Part shown: in pieces, positions 7,332 through 15,145 of the stretch
Layout: each line of letters starts with the position of its first letter
How positions within the stretch are numbered: position 1 is the stretch's first letter
Assembly: GCA_900550415.1 (NCBI GenBank)
Contig: URSO01000009.1
Location: forward strand, 1-45,014
Length of the DNA: 45,014 bases
Direction of reading: 5' to 3'
Source: an uncultured Collinsella sp.
GTDB lineage: Bacteria; Actinomycetota; Coriobacteriia; Coriobacteriales; Coriobacteriaceae
Made by a program: the position numbers and the translations under genes
The notes under the pieces: model-generated
Told to the model about the DNA's origin: nothing
Database searches by the model: none
The model's input: only the letters and a program-made list of their open reading frames with translations

Positions 7332-8438
7332 CTAGGCCTGCTTGCCTGCGTCGGACGGGAAGGTAATGCCGGCCTGCTGGCGCACGGCATCCATGATGCG
7401 CAGTGAGACGAGCGTGACATCGCGGTAGTGTCCGAGCTCGTGGCGTCCCGCCGGGGTCTCCCAAATCTCTTCCTTTACGTTATCGATACCGCCGATGGCG
7501 CTGATAAAGTCTGTGAGTTCGTATTCCATAGTGTTGCTCGATTTGGGAAGGTCGAGCACGCGGCCGTTGTCGCCCTGTTCGCGCGGTGCCTCAGTCGCCG
7601 AGTCACGTACGACATCGCCGCGATAGTCGATGCGGACGTTGCGGGGCGTGGACAGATGGTCGATCTGGATAGTGCCACGCTCGCCTTCGATCTGCGAGGG
7701 CAGCAGGTCATTCGTTATTTTGGAGTGCGCGAGCTCGACGGAGATACGGCCACCGCCGTAGCTGGCGAGGATGGAACCGCAGCCGTCGATGGGGCCGTGC
7801 GTGAGCTGTCGCGTGGCGGGGTCGAGCAGAGTAGCCATGCTCGTAAGGCCGGAGGGCATGCCGAAAATCTCGACCATGGGCTCGACGGTGTAGACGCCAA
7901 TGTCCATGAGGGAACCCGATGCCATATTGCAGTCGAAGATATTGGTGGCGCGTCCCGCGAGAATCTCGTTGTAGCGCGAGGAATATTTGCCAAAGCGCAA
8001 TGAGGCGCGGCGGATGGGGGCGATCTCGCCTAGGGCGTCCTCGATGGCGTGGAAGGCGGGGTCGTGGAGGGGACGCATGGCCTCGAGGGCCACGACACCT
8101 GCTGCCTCGGCAGCGCGGAAGACTTCCAGCGCCTGCGCTTCGGTGGCGCAGAAGGGCTTCTCGACGATGACGTGCTTGCCACCGGCGATGCAGACAAGGG
8201 CCTGCTCGTAGTGAAGTGCGTTAGGGCTGCCGATATAGACGGCGTCGACGTCGGCAGCTGCCGCGAGCTCATCGAGTGAAGTAAAGTTTCGCTCGCCACC
8301 GCGCTCGGCGGTAAAGGCGGCACCGCGATTGGCATCGCGTGAAAGCGTGCCCACAAACGCGGCTTGGTCGTTGGCGTTGACGACTTGGATGAAGTCGTCG
8401 GTGATCATGGATGTGCCGATGGTCGCTATACGCAGCAT
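7332..8438 (-). CDS. Gfo/Idh/MocA-family oxidoreductase
   Basis: This 368-residue protein has the N-terminal Rossmann fold (MLRIATIGTSMITDDF) and the EKPF motif (IVEKPFCATEAQAL) of the Gfo/Idh/MocA family, NAD(P)-dependent oxidoreductases that act mostly on sugars and polyols. The substrate is not known. The start at 8436-8438 follows a GGGGG ribosome site. A small inverted repeat, CTACA...TGTAG (about 8462-8478), lies upstream in the leader and may be an operator. It shares a transcript with the acylphosphatase gene. Confidence 0.9.
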   Translation of the reverse strand: MLRIATIGTSMITDDFIQVVNANDQAAFVGTLSRDANRGAAFTAERGGERNFTSLDELAAAADVDAVYIGSPNALHYEQALVCIAGGKHVIVEKPFCATEAQALEVFRAAEAAGVVALEAMRPLHDPAFHAIEDALGEIAPIRRASLRFGKYSSRYNEILAGRATNIFDCNMASGSLMDIGVYTVEPMVEIFGMPSGLTSMATLLDPATRQLTHGPIDGCGSILASYGGGRISVELAHSKITNDLLPSQIEGERGTIQIDHLSTPRNVRIDYRGDVVRDSATEAPREQGDNGRVLDLPKSSNTMEYELTDFISAIGGIDNVKEEIWETPAGRHELGHYRDVTLVSLRIMDAVRQQAGITFPSDAGKQA

Positions 8439-8511
8439 GTATCCCCCTTGCGTTGTTTGGTCTACAGGATGAGTGTAGCGCGTGGGGATATAAAGCTGCG
8501 CGAAAACGCTA

Positions 8512-8997
8512 TTACAGGTCGCTCTCGTTAAAGCCGGCGTCGATATCGAGGTTGCTGCCGTCGGCCGCCGTGGTGGCGAGCTCATCGCAGCGCTCGTTGA
8601 GCTCGTGACCGGCGTGACCCTTAACCCAGATGAAATCAACCTTGTGCTTGCTTTTGGCGGTGAGTAGGCGCTCCCACAGGTCGCGGTTCTTGACGGGTTG
8701 CTTGTTGGCGGTTTTCCATCCGCGCTTTTTCCAGCCGTCGATCCAGTGCTTGTTAAAGGCGTTGACGACATACTGCGAATCGGAATGGACTTCGACCTCG
8801 CAAGGGCGGTTGAGCGCCTCGAGCGCCACGATGACCGCCATGAGTTCCATGCGGTTGTTGGTGGTCTTGGCATAGCCGCGCGAAAGCTCGGAGGTGAAGG
8901 TCTTGCCGGCGGGGTTGGTGTATTTGAGCACGGCGCCGTAGCCGCCGCGTCCCGGATTTGATCGGGCCGAGCCGTCGGTGTAGATGATGACCTTCAC
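8512..8997 (-). CDS. rnhA: Ribonuclease HI
   Basis: The 161-residue protein is a complete RNase HI, which cuts the RNA strand of RNA-DNA hybrids. Catalytic residues are in YTDGSARSNPG (Asp8), NNRMELMAVIVAL (Glu), VEVHSDSQYVVNA (Asp) and GHAGHELNERCDELA (Asp). A GTG start at 8995-8997 is preferred because AAAGGAAG precedes it and it leaves no extension. It is a single gene with no operon partner evident. Confidence 0.95.
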   Translation of the reverse strand: MKVIIYTDGSARSNPGRGGYGAVLKYTNPAGKTFTSELSRGYAKTTNNRMELMAVIVALEALNRPCEVEVHSDSQYVVNAFNKHWIDGWKKRGWKTANKQPVKNRDLWERLLTAKSKHKVDFIWVKGHAGHELNERCDELATTAADGSNLDIDAGFNESDL

Positions 8998-9096
8998 GGG
9001 CTTCCTTTCGTTGGGTACGTTTCGTGTGAGTGACCATTGTAGCGCCATGCCCGCCGGGGGCCAGCAATCTACGATTTCTACCCCGTCTTCGGACTG

Positions 9097-9999
9097 TTAG
9101 TTGGCATGGATGATGCGGTTGAGCTCGTCGAGGTATTGCTGCAAGAGGAGAGAGGGCTTGCGCTCGTCGTGCATGATGTAGCCAACGTGCATCGTTGGGG
9201 CGTCTGCTAGCGGGATCGATGCCATGCCCCATTGCATTTCATTGGAGAGGACACCGGTCGACAGGGTGTAACCGTTCGACGTGATAAGTAAGTTAGTAAG
9301 TGTTCCGCGGTCCGAGATTCGTATGTTGCGGTCGCAAGGGATATAGCTAAAAGGTTCCTCGGCGTAATAGAAGGAGTTTGAGGTTCCCTGCTCAAAGCTG
9401 TAGCGCGTATAGGGCGTGAGGTCGGCAAGGGACAGCTGCGGGCGGCGTGCGAGCGGGTGGCGCTCGCTAACGAAGACGTGGACCGTCGCGTCGAATAGGG
9501 GATGGAAGCTTGCGCGGGCATCGGCGAAGGCCTTCTGCAGAACGCGGGCGTTAAAGTCATCCAGATACAGAATGCCGATATCGCTGCGAAACGCACGGAC
9601 GTCATCGATGATCTGCGATGTGGTGGTCTCGCGCATGATGAACTCGAACTTGCTGTCGCGGCAGCGCTCGACTACGTTGACAAAGGCCTCGACCGAAAAG
9701 GCGTAGTGCTGGGCGGAAATGGCGAGGCGGGCTTGCGGGGTGCCACCGTCCTCGTAGCGTGCCTCGAGCATGTCGGCCTGCTCTACGACCTGGCGCGCAT
9801 AGCCCAAAAGCTCGGTGCCGTCGTTGGTGAGCGTGACGCCGCGGCTGGAGCGCGTAAAGATCTCCAGATGGAGCTCTTGTTCTAGGCTTTTGACGGCGTT
9901 TGAGATGTTGGACTGAGCGGTATAGAGGCGCTGAGCTGCGGCGTTGATTGAGCCGGACTCTGCCACGGCGATAAGAAAACGAAGCTGCTGGAGGGTCAT
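9097..9999 (-). CDS. LysR-family transcriptional regulator
   Basis: The 300-residue protein has the LysR N-terminal winged helix (MTLQQLRFLIAVAESGSINAAAQRL, with AQSNISNAVKSLEQEL) and the C-terminal periplasmic-binding-protein-like effector domain. It is divergent from the metY-like gene, 275 nt away. LysR regulators usually control the divergent gene, so sulfur-amino-acid control is a reasonable inference; CysB- or CmbR-like roles are possible. A perfect GATAGCTATC palindrome (10016-10025) sits just upstream of the ribosome site and may be its autoregulatory site. Confidence 0.9.
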   Translation of the reverse strand: MTLQQLRFLIAVAESGSINAAAQRLYTAQSNISNAVKSLEQELHLEIFTRSSRGVTLTNDGTELLGYARQVVEQADMLEARYEDGGTPQARLAISAQHYAFSVEAFVNVVERCRDSKFEFIMRETTTSQIIDDVRAFRSDIGILYLDDFNARVLQKAFADARASFHPLFDATVHVFVSERHPLARRPQLSLADLTPYTRYSFEQGTSNSFYYAEEPFSYIPCDRNIRISDRGTLTNLLITSNGYTLSTGVLSNEMQWGMASIPLADAPTMHVGYIMHDERKPSLLLQQYLDELNRIIHAN

Positions 10000-10015
10000 C
10001 GGCGCCCGTCCTTTC

Positions 10016-10025
10016 GATAGCTATC
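10016..10025. promoter_or_regulatory. Palindrome upstream of lysR
   Basis: GATAGCTATC is a perfect 10-bp palindrome 17 nt from the LysR start codon, in the divergent gap. It is a candidate operator, but short palindromes also occur by chance. Confidence 0.3.
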
Positions 10026-10060
10026 TAAAAAACCGATAACAGGTTAGCGCTTTTAAGTGA

Positions 10061-10089
10061 TTGACCGAGCGATGCAACGCTCGTACTAT
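10061..10089 (+). promoter_or_regulatory. Promoter of metY with palindrome in the spacer
   Basis: TTGACC (10061-10066) and TACTAT (10084-10089) are separated by exactly 17 nt. The spacer contains CGAGCG-N6-CGCTCG (10066-10083), a 6-6-6 inverted repeat. A regulator bound there would block RNA polymerase, so this looks like a repressor site. The transcript would start near 10096, giving a leader of about 180 nt. Confidence 0.7.
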
Positions 10090-10158
10090 TCAAAACACAC
10101 AAAGGCGGTAGGTAATTAAGCCGACCACGGAACCGGGATGTCAAAAGGAGGACCGCAT

Positions 10159-10212
10159 ATGAACTGCTTACCAAGTCGAATGCCGGGCTCCTGTTTGCGC
10201 CCGTCGGCGTGA
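10159..10212 (+). CDS. Candidate leader peptide with Cys and Met codons
   Basis: A 17-codon frame, MNCLPSRMPGSCLRPSA, starts at ATG 10159 after AAAAGGAGG (10143-10151) and stops at TGA 10210-10212. It lies in the leader of the sulfhydrylase gene and contains two Cys and two Met codons. Its stop overlaps a GTG (GTGA, 10209-10212) that is in frame with the sulfhydrylase. Cys- or Met-containing leader peptides can sense amino-acid supply by ribosome stalling; that role here is an inference. The strong ribosome site makes translation likely. Confidence 0.45.
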   Translation: MNCLPSRMPGSCLRPSA

Positions 10213-10274
10213 TCAGGAGACAGCGACTTACTTCTCTCTTATTTATTTACTTTCGTTCGATCAAGGAGATCATC

Positions 10275-11585
10275 ATGAGCCAGTTCATCAACAACCCCGA
10301 GCACACCTTTGGTTTCGATACCCTGCAGCTTCATGTTGGCCAGGAGAGCGCCGACCCCGCATCCGACTCCCGCGCCGTGCCTATCTACCAGACCACGAGC
10401 TATGTGTTCCGCAACTCCCAGCACGCCGCCGATCGCTTTGGTCTTGCCGACGCCGGTAACATCTACGGCCGTCTGACCAACTCCACCCAGGGCGTCTTTG
10501 AGGACCGTATCGCCGCGCTCGAGGGTGGCGTGGCCGGTCTTGCCGTCGCCTCCGGTGCCGCTGCCATCACCTATACCCTGCAGGCTCTTGCCCAGGCTGG
10601 TGACCACGTGGTGGCTCAGAAGACCATCTACGGCGGTTCCTACAACCTGCTCGAGCATACGCTCTCCCAGTTTGGCGTCGAGACCACGTTTGTCGATGCC
10701 CACAACCTGGAAGAGGTTGAGGGTGCCATCAAGGACAACACCACGGTCATCTACCTCGAGACGCTCGGCAACCCCAACTCTGACATCCCCAACATCGACG
10801 CCATCTCCGAGATCGCCAAGAAGCACGGTCTGCCGGTTGTCGTCGACAACACTTTCGGCACCCCGTATCTGTTCCGTCCGCTGGAGCATGGCGCCAACAT
10901 CGTTGTCCACTCCGCAACCAAGTTCATCGGCGGCCACGGCACCTCGCTGGGCGGTGTGATCGTCGACGGCGGTAACTTCGATTGGAAGGCGAGCGGAAAG
11001 TACGCCCAGATCGCTGAACCCAACCCCTCCTACCATGGCGTCTCGTTTGCCGAGGCTGCCGGTCCCGCCGCCTTCGCAACCTATGTCCGCGCCATCCTGC
11101 TGCGTGACGAGGGTGCCTGCATCAGCCCGTTCAACGCCTGGGTCCTGCTCCAGGGCACCGAGACCCTGTCGCTGCGCGTTGACCGTCATGTCGAGAACAC
11201 CAAGAAGGTCGTTGAGTTCCTTGCCGGCGACAGCCACGTTGCCAAGGTGAACCACCCGAGCCTGCCTGAGCACCCCGATCACGAGCTCTATCAGAAGTAC
11301 TTCCCCAACGGCGGCGCTTCGATCTTCACCTTTGAGATTAAGGGTGGCCAGGAGGCTGCCTGGAAGTTCATCGATCATCTGCAGGTGTTCTCGCTGCTCG
11401 CCAACGTGGCCGACGTCAAGTCGCTCGTCGTGCACCCGGCTACCACCACGCACTCCCAGCTCTCTGCCGAGGAGCTCGCCGAGCAGAACATCACGCCCTC
11501 CACGATCCGTCTTTCCATCGGTACCGAGAACGCCGAGGACATCATTTGGGATCTGAAGCAGGCCTTCGCCGTGCTGGACGAGTAA
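10275..11585 (+). CDS. metY: O-acetylhomoserine sulfhydrylase (PLP-dependent, MetY-type)
   Basis: The 436-residue protein belongs to the Cys/Met-metabolism PLP-enzyme family. The PLP lysine is Lys216 in HSATKFIGGHG, and the N terminus FDTLQLHVGQ with the Y-G-R segment (NIYGRLTNST) is typical of O-acetylhomoserine aminocarboxypropyltransferases. These make homocysteine from O-acetylhomoserine and sulfide. The length fits this group rather than the shorter MetB/MetC group (about 380-400). ATG 10275 follows AAGGAG (10263-10268). An in-frame GTG at 10209 would add 22 residues but has no family match. A strong terminator follows. Confidence 0.93.
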   Translation: MSQFINNPEHTFGFDTLQLHVGQESADPASDSRAVPIYQTTSYVFRNSQHAADRFGLADAGNIYGRLTNSTQGVFEDRIAALEGGVAGLAVASGAAAITYTLQALAQAGDHVVAQKTIYGGSYNLLEHTLSQFGVETTFVDAHNLEEVEGAIKDNTTVIYLETLGNPNSDIPNIDAISEIAKKHGLPVVVDNTFGTPYLFRPLEHGANIVVHSATKFIGGHGTSLGGVIVDGGNFDWKASGKYAQIAEPNPSYHGVSFAEAAGPAAFATYVRAILLRDEGACISPFNAWVLLQGTETLSLRVDRHVENTKKVVEFLAGDSHVAKVNHPSLPEHPDHELYQKYFPNGGASIFTFEIKGGQEAAWKFIDHLQVFSLLANVADVKSLVVHPATTTHSQLSAEELAEQNITPSTIRLSIGTENAEDIIWDLKQAFAVLDE

Positions 11586-11648
11586 GGCGACTTGTGCAAG
11601 GACCCCTTGCGACTCGATAGGTATAACTGCATAAATGCCTGCTCAAGG

Positions 11649-11685
11649 CGCCTGCGCAAGCAATGGTTGCGCAGGCGTCTTTTTT
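11649..11685 (+). terminator. Rho-independent terminator of metY
   Basis: CGCCTGCGCAA (11649-11659) pairs with TTGCGCAGGCG (11667-11677) in an 11-bp stem, and a T-rich run follows (11680-11685). In the rest of the 311-nt gap up to 11896 I see no gene. Confidence 0.9.
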
Positions 11686-11896
11686 GCATAGGAAGGGCGC
11701 TATTACAGGGTTTTTGGCATGCTTTATGCATTTGAGTTGTGGAAAACTCCTGTTGAGAGGATGTGAGTTTTACGCAATTGACGTGCGCCTTTTGAGTAAA
11801 ACCGCAGGTCGCGATTTGCTCGAGGTACTATGCAGCGCGATCGAATCACACGCAGCTCAAATGCAGCAAAAACGCACTACGGAGGTTTCCAGCTAC

Positions 11897-12673
11897 ATGA
11901 GGATCGATTCACGAAAACCGAAAGCCGCTGCCCTTTCCGCCGCTCTGACCGTGGCACTTTTGGCAGGCGCCGGCGCAACTGATGCCCACGCGGCAACACT
12001 GTCCGATACGGTTGGATCTACGCCGTCCGAGGCGACGCTGGTACAGCCCGTTGATTATCGCGGCGATGGTTATGGTTCCATGCAGGAGTGGAACGCCTCG
12101 ATGGAGGCCAAGCGCGATTCCCTTGAGATGCGCGCTCAGATCATTATGAATATGTATGGCGACTATGCTACCGATGACGAGCGCGCTGTGCTGCAGGGTT
12201 GTATCGACGGTGCGGGTAGTCTGTTGACGATGGGGGAGGTCGACGCGAAGTCGACCGAGCTCGATGAGCTGCGCACTGCGCTTGAGAATGCCAAGCGCGA
12301 AGCGCTCGAGGCCGCCGCAGCCGAGGCGGAGGCTGCCGAGGCCGCCCAGGCTTCGTACTACAACGCCGGTTACACTCCGTCCTACGCGTCTGCCGCGTCC
12401 CACGCGAACGGATCGGGCCTGACGCGCTCTGCGGGTGTCAATAACTACAACGGGCGCCGTGAGACCTATTACAGCAGCAACGTGTTGTATCACCACCGCA
12501 CGGGCGAATGGACGCAGGATTCTGAGGGCTTCTGGCGCGATTCCGACGGCTATTACGTTGTTGCCGCGGGCGATATGGCCCAGGGCTCGACCTTTACGGG
12601 CTCCAAGGGTGATTGCAAGGTCTATGACTCTGGCTGCGCCGCCGGAACCACCGACTACTACACCGGTTGGTAA
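11897..12673 (+). CDS. Secreted protein with Ala/Glu-rich helix and C-terminal aromatic domain
   Basis: The 258-residue protein begins with a signal peptide (charged start, then a hydrophobic stretch to AHA at about residue 33). Residues 60-160 are helical and rich in Ala and Glu, consistent with a coiled coil. The last 70 residues, YYSSNVLYHHRTGEWTQD...TDYYTGW, form a compact aromatic domain with two Cys (GDCKVYDSGCAAG), a tail I have seen in secreted proteins of Coriobacteria and Firmicutes but cannot name. It is probably cell-surface or extracellular; function unknown. The start ATG 11897 follows GGAGGT (11881-11886). Confidence 0.75.
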   Translation: MRIDSRKPKAAALSAALTVALLAGAGATDAHAATLSDTVGSTPSEATLVQPVDYRGDGYGSMQEWNASMEAKRDSLEMRAQIIMNMYGDYATDDERAVLQGCIDGAGSLLTMGEVDAKSTELDELRTALENAKREALEAAAAEAEAAEAAQASYYNAGYTPSYASAASHANGSGLTRSAGVNNYNGRRETYYSSNVLYHHRTGEWTQDSEGFWRDSDGYYVVAAGDMAQGSTFTGSKGDCKVYDSGCAAGTTDYYTGW

Positions 12674-12864
12674 TCTGCCATCAGAGCAAAATAGGCACAT
12701 GATGGGCGGGCGTCTTTATCGAGCTTTCGGGCAACGTAAAGGCGCTCGTTTTATATTTGTATTTGGGTTAACAGAGCCCTTACCGTGGCACTACGTTGGG
12801 CATATGGGCGCGGGGCACACTAAGTCATGAGAAACAAAGTCTTTCCCGTGGAGGAAGTGGTCTC

Positions 12865-13071
12865 ATGAACGCTCGAGATATCGCTATCGCCGCCGTCGCA
12901 TTGGTACTTGGCTGTCTTGGCCCTACAGCTGCGCTTGTCGTAGGCATGCAGGGCTCGTGCGGGGCTGCTCCTATTGTGGTCGGCGCGCTCATCGCAGCAG
13001 CGCTGCTGGGAAGCGCGGGCGTGACCCTTTGCCGCGATGACGAGGACGAGATGCCGCAGGTGCGGCGCTAG
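12865..13071 (+). CDS. Small membrane protein, function unknown
   Basis: The 68-residue protein has two hydrophobic segments (about residues 6-27 and 35-55) and a charged tail, CRDDEDEMPQVRR. It starts at ATG 12865 behind GAGGAAG. I recognise no family. It is followed by a bidirectional terminator. Confidence 0.55.
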   Translation: MNARDIAIAAVALVLGCLGPTAALVVGMQGSCGAAPIVVGALIAAALLGSAGVTLCRDDEDEMPQVRR

Positions 13072-13108
13072 CCGTTGTGAAGCTGGTTTTGCCCATAGAT
13101 GAAGAAGG

Positions 13109-13145
13109 AAGCCGCCGCAAGGGGAGTGCCCCTAGCGGCGGCTTT
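13109..13145. terminator. Bidirectional terminator between small membrane protein and panE-like gene
   Basis: AAGCCGCCGC (13109-13118) pairs with GCGGCGGCTT (13135-13144), with a GGGG/CCCC inner stem. It lies between convergent genes. Confidence 0.8.
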
Positions 13146-13179
13146 GCTATTGAGGCTGTAGGCTGTAGCACGCCGGGCG

Positions 13180-14094
13180 CTACCAGCTGGCCTCGATTTC
13201 GCGGATGCGCGAATAGAGCCATTCGTTTTGCGGCGCCTGGATATCGTGCTTGGCCGCGAGGCGGCGGACGGTGCCCGCGAACTCCTCGACCTCTGTTTTG
13301 CGCTGCGCGACGCGGTCCTGCGCCATCGAGGGCATGCCGGCGGGGTCGAGCCCCTCGATGAGATGCACCATCTGCGTTAGGTCTGCCTCGGTGAGCTCGA
13401 TACCCTCGGCGTTGGCGACCGCAAGCGTCTCGCGCATGGCGGAGACAAAGCAACGACGCTGCTCGGAGCCCTGCTCCGTAGCGCTTCCGTAGGTGCCGCC
13501 GTAGGCCATACAGGTCTGGTTGATGCCGTCGTTGAGCATGAGTTTGGCCCACATGCGATGTGCGATGTCGTGCTCGACGGTATGGGCGATGCCGCAACGC
13601 GTGTAGAGCTCGTCGATGGCGATAACGGTTGCGGGGTCGGTGCCCGCTGCCGCACCAAAGCGGATCTCGCCGGCATTGGTATAGGTGAGCTCCCCGTTGA
13701 GGAATACGGCGTCCATGCCCTGGCAGATACCAAGGACGGTGTGCTCCCAGCCAAAGCGCTCGGCAATCTTCTGCTCGCTCGTGATGCCGTTGCACAGCGA
13801 CGCGATCAGCGTGTCGGGTCCCACGACGCTTTCCAGGGTTTTGAGCACCACATCGAGCCCGGTTGTCTTGACCGTGAGGATGACCAGATCGGCGGGTGTC
13901 GCCTCGCTCGCGCGGACGGACTTGAGCGCGCAGGGCTTGCCGTTGACGGTGAGCGCATCACCCGCGTGGCGCTCAAAGCGCGCGTCGTCCATAACGTATT
14001 CGACGGCGTCGTTGCCGAGCGCTTGGGCGATCATGCTGCCGTAGAGCAGGCCCACGCCGCCCTTGCCGATGAAGGCGACCTTGTTGATCTGCAT
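13180..14094 (-). CDS. Ketopantoate reductase family (PanE/ApbA)
   Basis: The 304-residue protein has an N-terminal Rossmann fold (KVAFIGKGGVGLLYG, GxGGxG) and a helical C-terminal domain with KLMLNDGINQTCMAYGGTYG. PanE reduces 2-dehydropantoate to pantoate with NADPH on the coenzyme A path. This family also contains other 2-hydroxyacid-type reductases, so the substrate is not certain. I chose the ATG at 14092-14094, which has GGGGAG 9 nt upstream, over the upstream ATG that abuts that site. No panB or panC is in the window. Confidence 0.85.
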   Translation of the reverse strand: MQINKVAFIGKGGVGLLYGSMIAQALGNDAVEYVMDDARFERHAGDALTVNGKPCALKSVRASEATPADLVILTVKTTGLDVVLKTLESVVGPDTLIASLCNGITSEQKIAERFGWEHTVLGICQGMDAVFLNGELTYTNAGEIRFGAAAGTDPATVIAIDELYTRCGIAHTVEHDIAHRMWAKLMLNDGINQTCMAYGGTYGSATEQGSEQRRCFVSAMRETLAVANAEGIELTEADLTQMVHLIEGLDPAGMPSMAQDRVAQRKTEVEEFAGTVRRLAAKHDIQAPQNEWLYSRIREIEASW

Positions 14095-14111
14095 GTGAAT
14101 CATCTCCCCAT

Positions 14112-14138
14112 AAAAAGGCGCCCGCGTATGGGGCGCCT
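14112..14138 (-). terminator. Terminator after the cyclase-family gene
   Basis: Read on the - strand, AGGCGCCC (14138-14131) pairs with GGGCGCCT (14123-14116), followed by a T-run (14115-14112). It ends the cyclase-family transcript before the reductase gene. Confidence 0.85.
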
Positions 14139-14211
14139 GATGGATTGTATGCCGCCGGGCCATGTCGCGTGCACCGGATGGCCGTATTTAGAAGAACAAA
14201 CGCATGGGAAC

Positions 14212-14982
14212 TTATGACGCGGGGCAGACCGCAAAGACACGTGCGGGATATCCGACGCCATCACGCACCTTGGGGAAGGTGCAGAAGATGACGGCGCCCG
14301 TGGCGGGAAGCTCGTCTAGATGGTCCATGACCTCGATCTGATAGCGGTCGACCGAGAGGATGTACTGCTCGCCGGGGTAGGGGTAGGCGTCCTCACGCGT
14401 GGTCACGCTCGCCGGGTCGGTGTCAGCCGGCTCGTGGCCGATGGCGCCGATGTTGCGCTCTTCTACAAGCCATTTGATGGCGTCGAGGTCCCAGCCGGGG
14501 TAGTGGGGCTGGCCGTCCTCGTCCTTGTTTTCGAGGTCGGTGAGCTTGGACCAGTCGGAGCGGAAGGCGACGAAAGCGTCTTTGGGAATGCGACCGTGCT
14601 CATCCTCCCATGCTTTGAGGTCCTCGGCGGTCAGGACGTAGTCGGGATTTGTGGCGCACTCCTCGTGTTTGTCGATCACACAGAGCGGATGCATAAACTC
14701 GATGGGTTCAATCTCTCCAAGGGAACGGCCGTCAACATGGAAGTGGCGCGGTACGTCGACATGCGTGCCGTACTGCGAAGCAACCGAATACTGGAAGCAG
14801 CGCATGGGCGCGAGCATGTCCTCGGGCGTGCCGGGCAGGTAGTCGAAGAGCTTGGTGGACTCAAAAGGCTTAAAGCCAAACCAGTGCGGGGTGTCGCATG
14901 AGAGCGTGTGGGTGAGGTCGACCCAGCGATAATCGTTGCTTTTGAGCTGGGAGGCGAGGTTCCAAAGGTCGAGCGCGGGCAT
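14212..14982 (-). CDS. Cyclase family protein (kynurenine formamidase-like)
   Basis: This 256-residue protein belongs to the cyclase/KynB-like family. The metal-binding motif GTHVDVPRHF (about residues 90-100) corresponds to HxGTHxDxPxHF, and the first Trp-Phe segment matches too. Members hydrolyse amides, lactones or formamides with a zinc or manganese centre. There is no kynurenine pathway nearby, so the substrate is unknown. The gene is monocistronic. Confidence 0.85.
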   Translation of the reverse strand: MPALDLWNLASQLKSNDYRWVDLTHTLSCDTPHWFGFKPFESTKLFDYLPGTPEDMLAPMRCFQYSVASQYGTHVDVPRHFHVDGRSLGEIEPIEFMHPLCVIDKHEECATNPDYVLTAEDLKAWEDEHGRIPKDAFVAFRSDWSKLTDLENKDEDGQPHYPGWDLDAIKWLVEERNIGAIGHEPADTDPASVTTREDAYPYPGEQYILSVDRYQIEVMDHLDELPATGAVIFCTFPKVRDGVGYPARVFAVCPAS

Positions 14983-15145
14983 GGGCGGCTCCTTTCATCG
15001 GGCTTTTTGCTGATGTTAAAGCGGTGCCGTGACAGCTCGATTTCTGCTGCGTTACGATACGTTCTCGATTGCGATTCCACGATGTTTCGGCCGCGTGACC
15101 ATTGTGTTTCGCCTTGCCGGGGCGCTGATGGCGAAAGGAGGGGCC

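Noticed and set aside
10209..10274. An in-frame GTG extension of the sulfhydrylase
   Set aside because: No family similarity in the added residues; ATG 10275 has a much better ribosome site. The GTG overlap with the leader stop is kept as an observation.
10096..10274. A SAM or other known riboswitch in the sulfhydrylase leader
   Set aside because: I looked for SAM-I-like conserved blocks and found none; a covariance search would be decisive.
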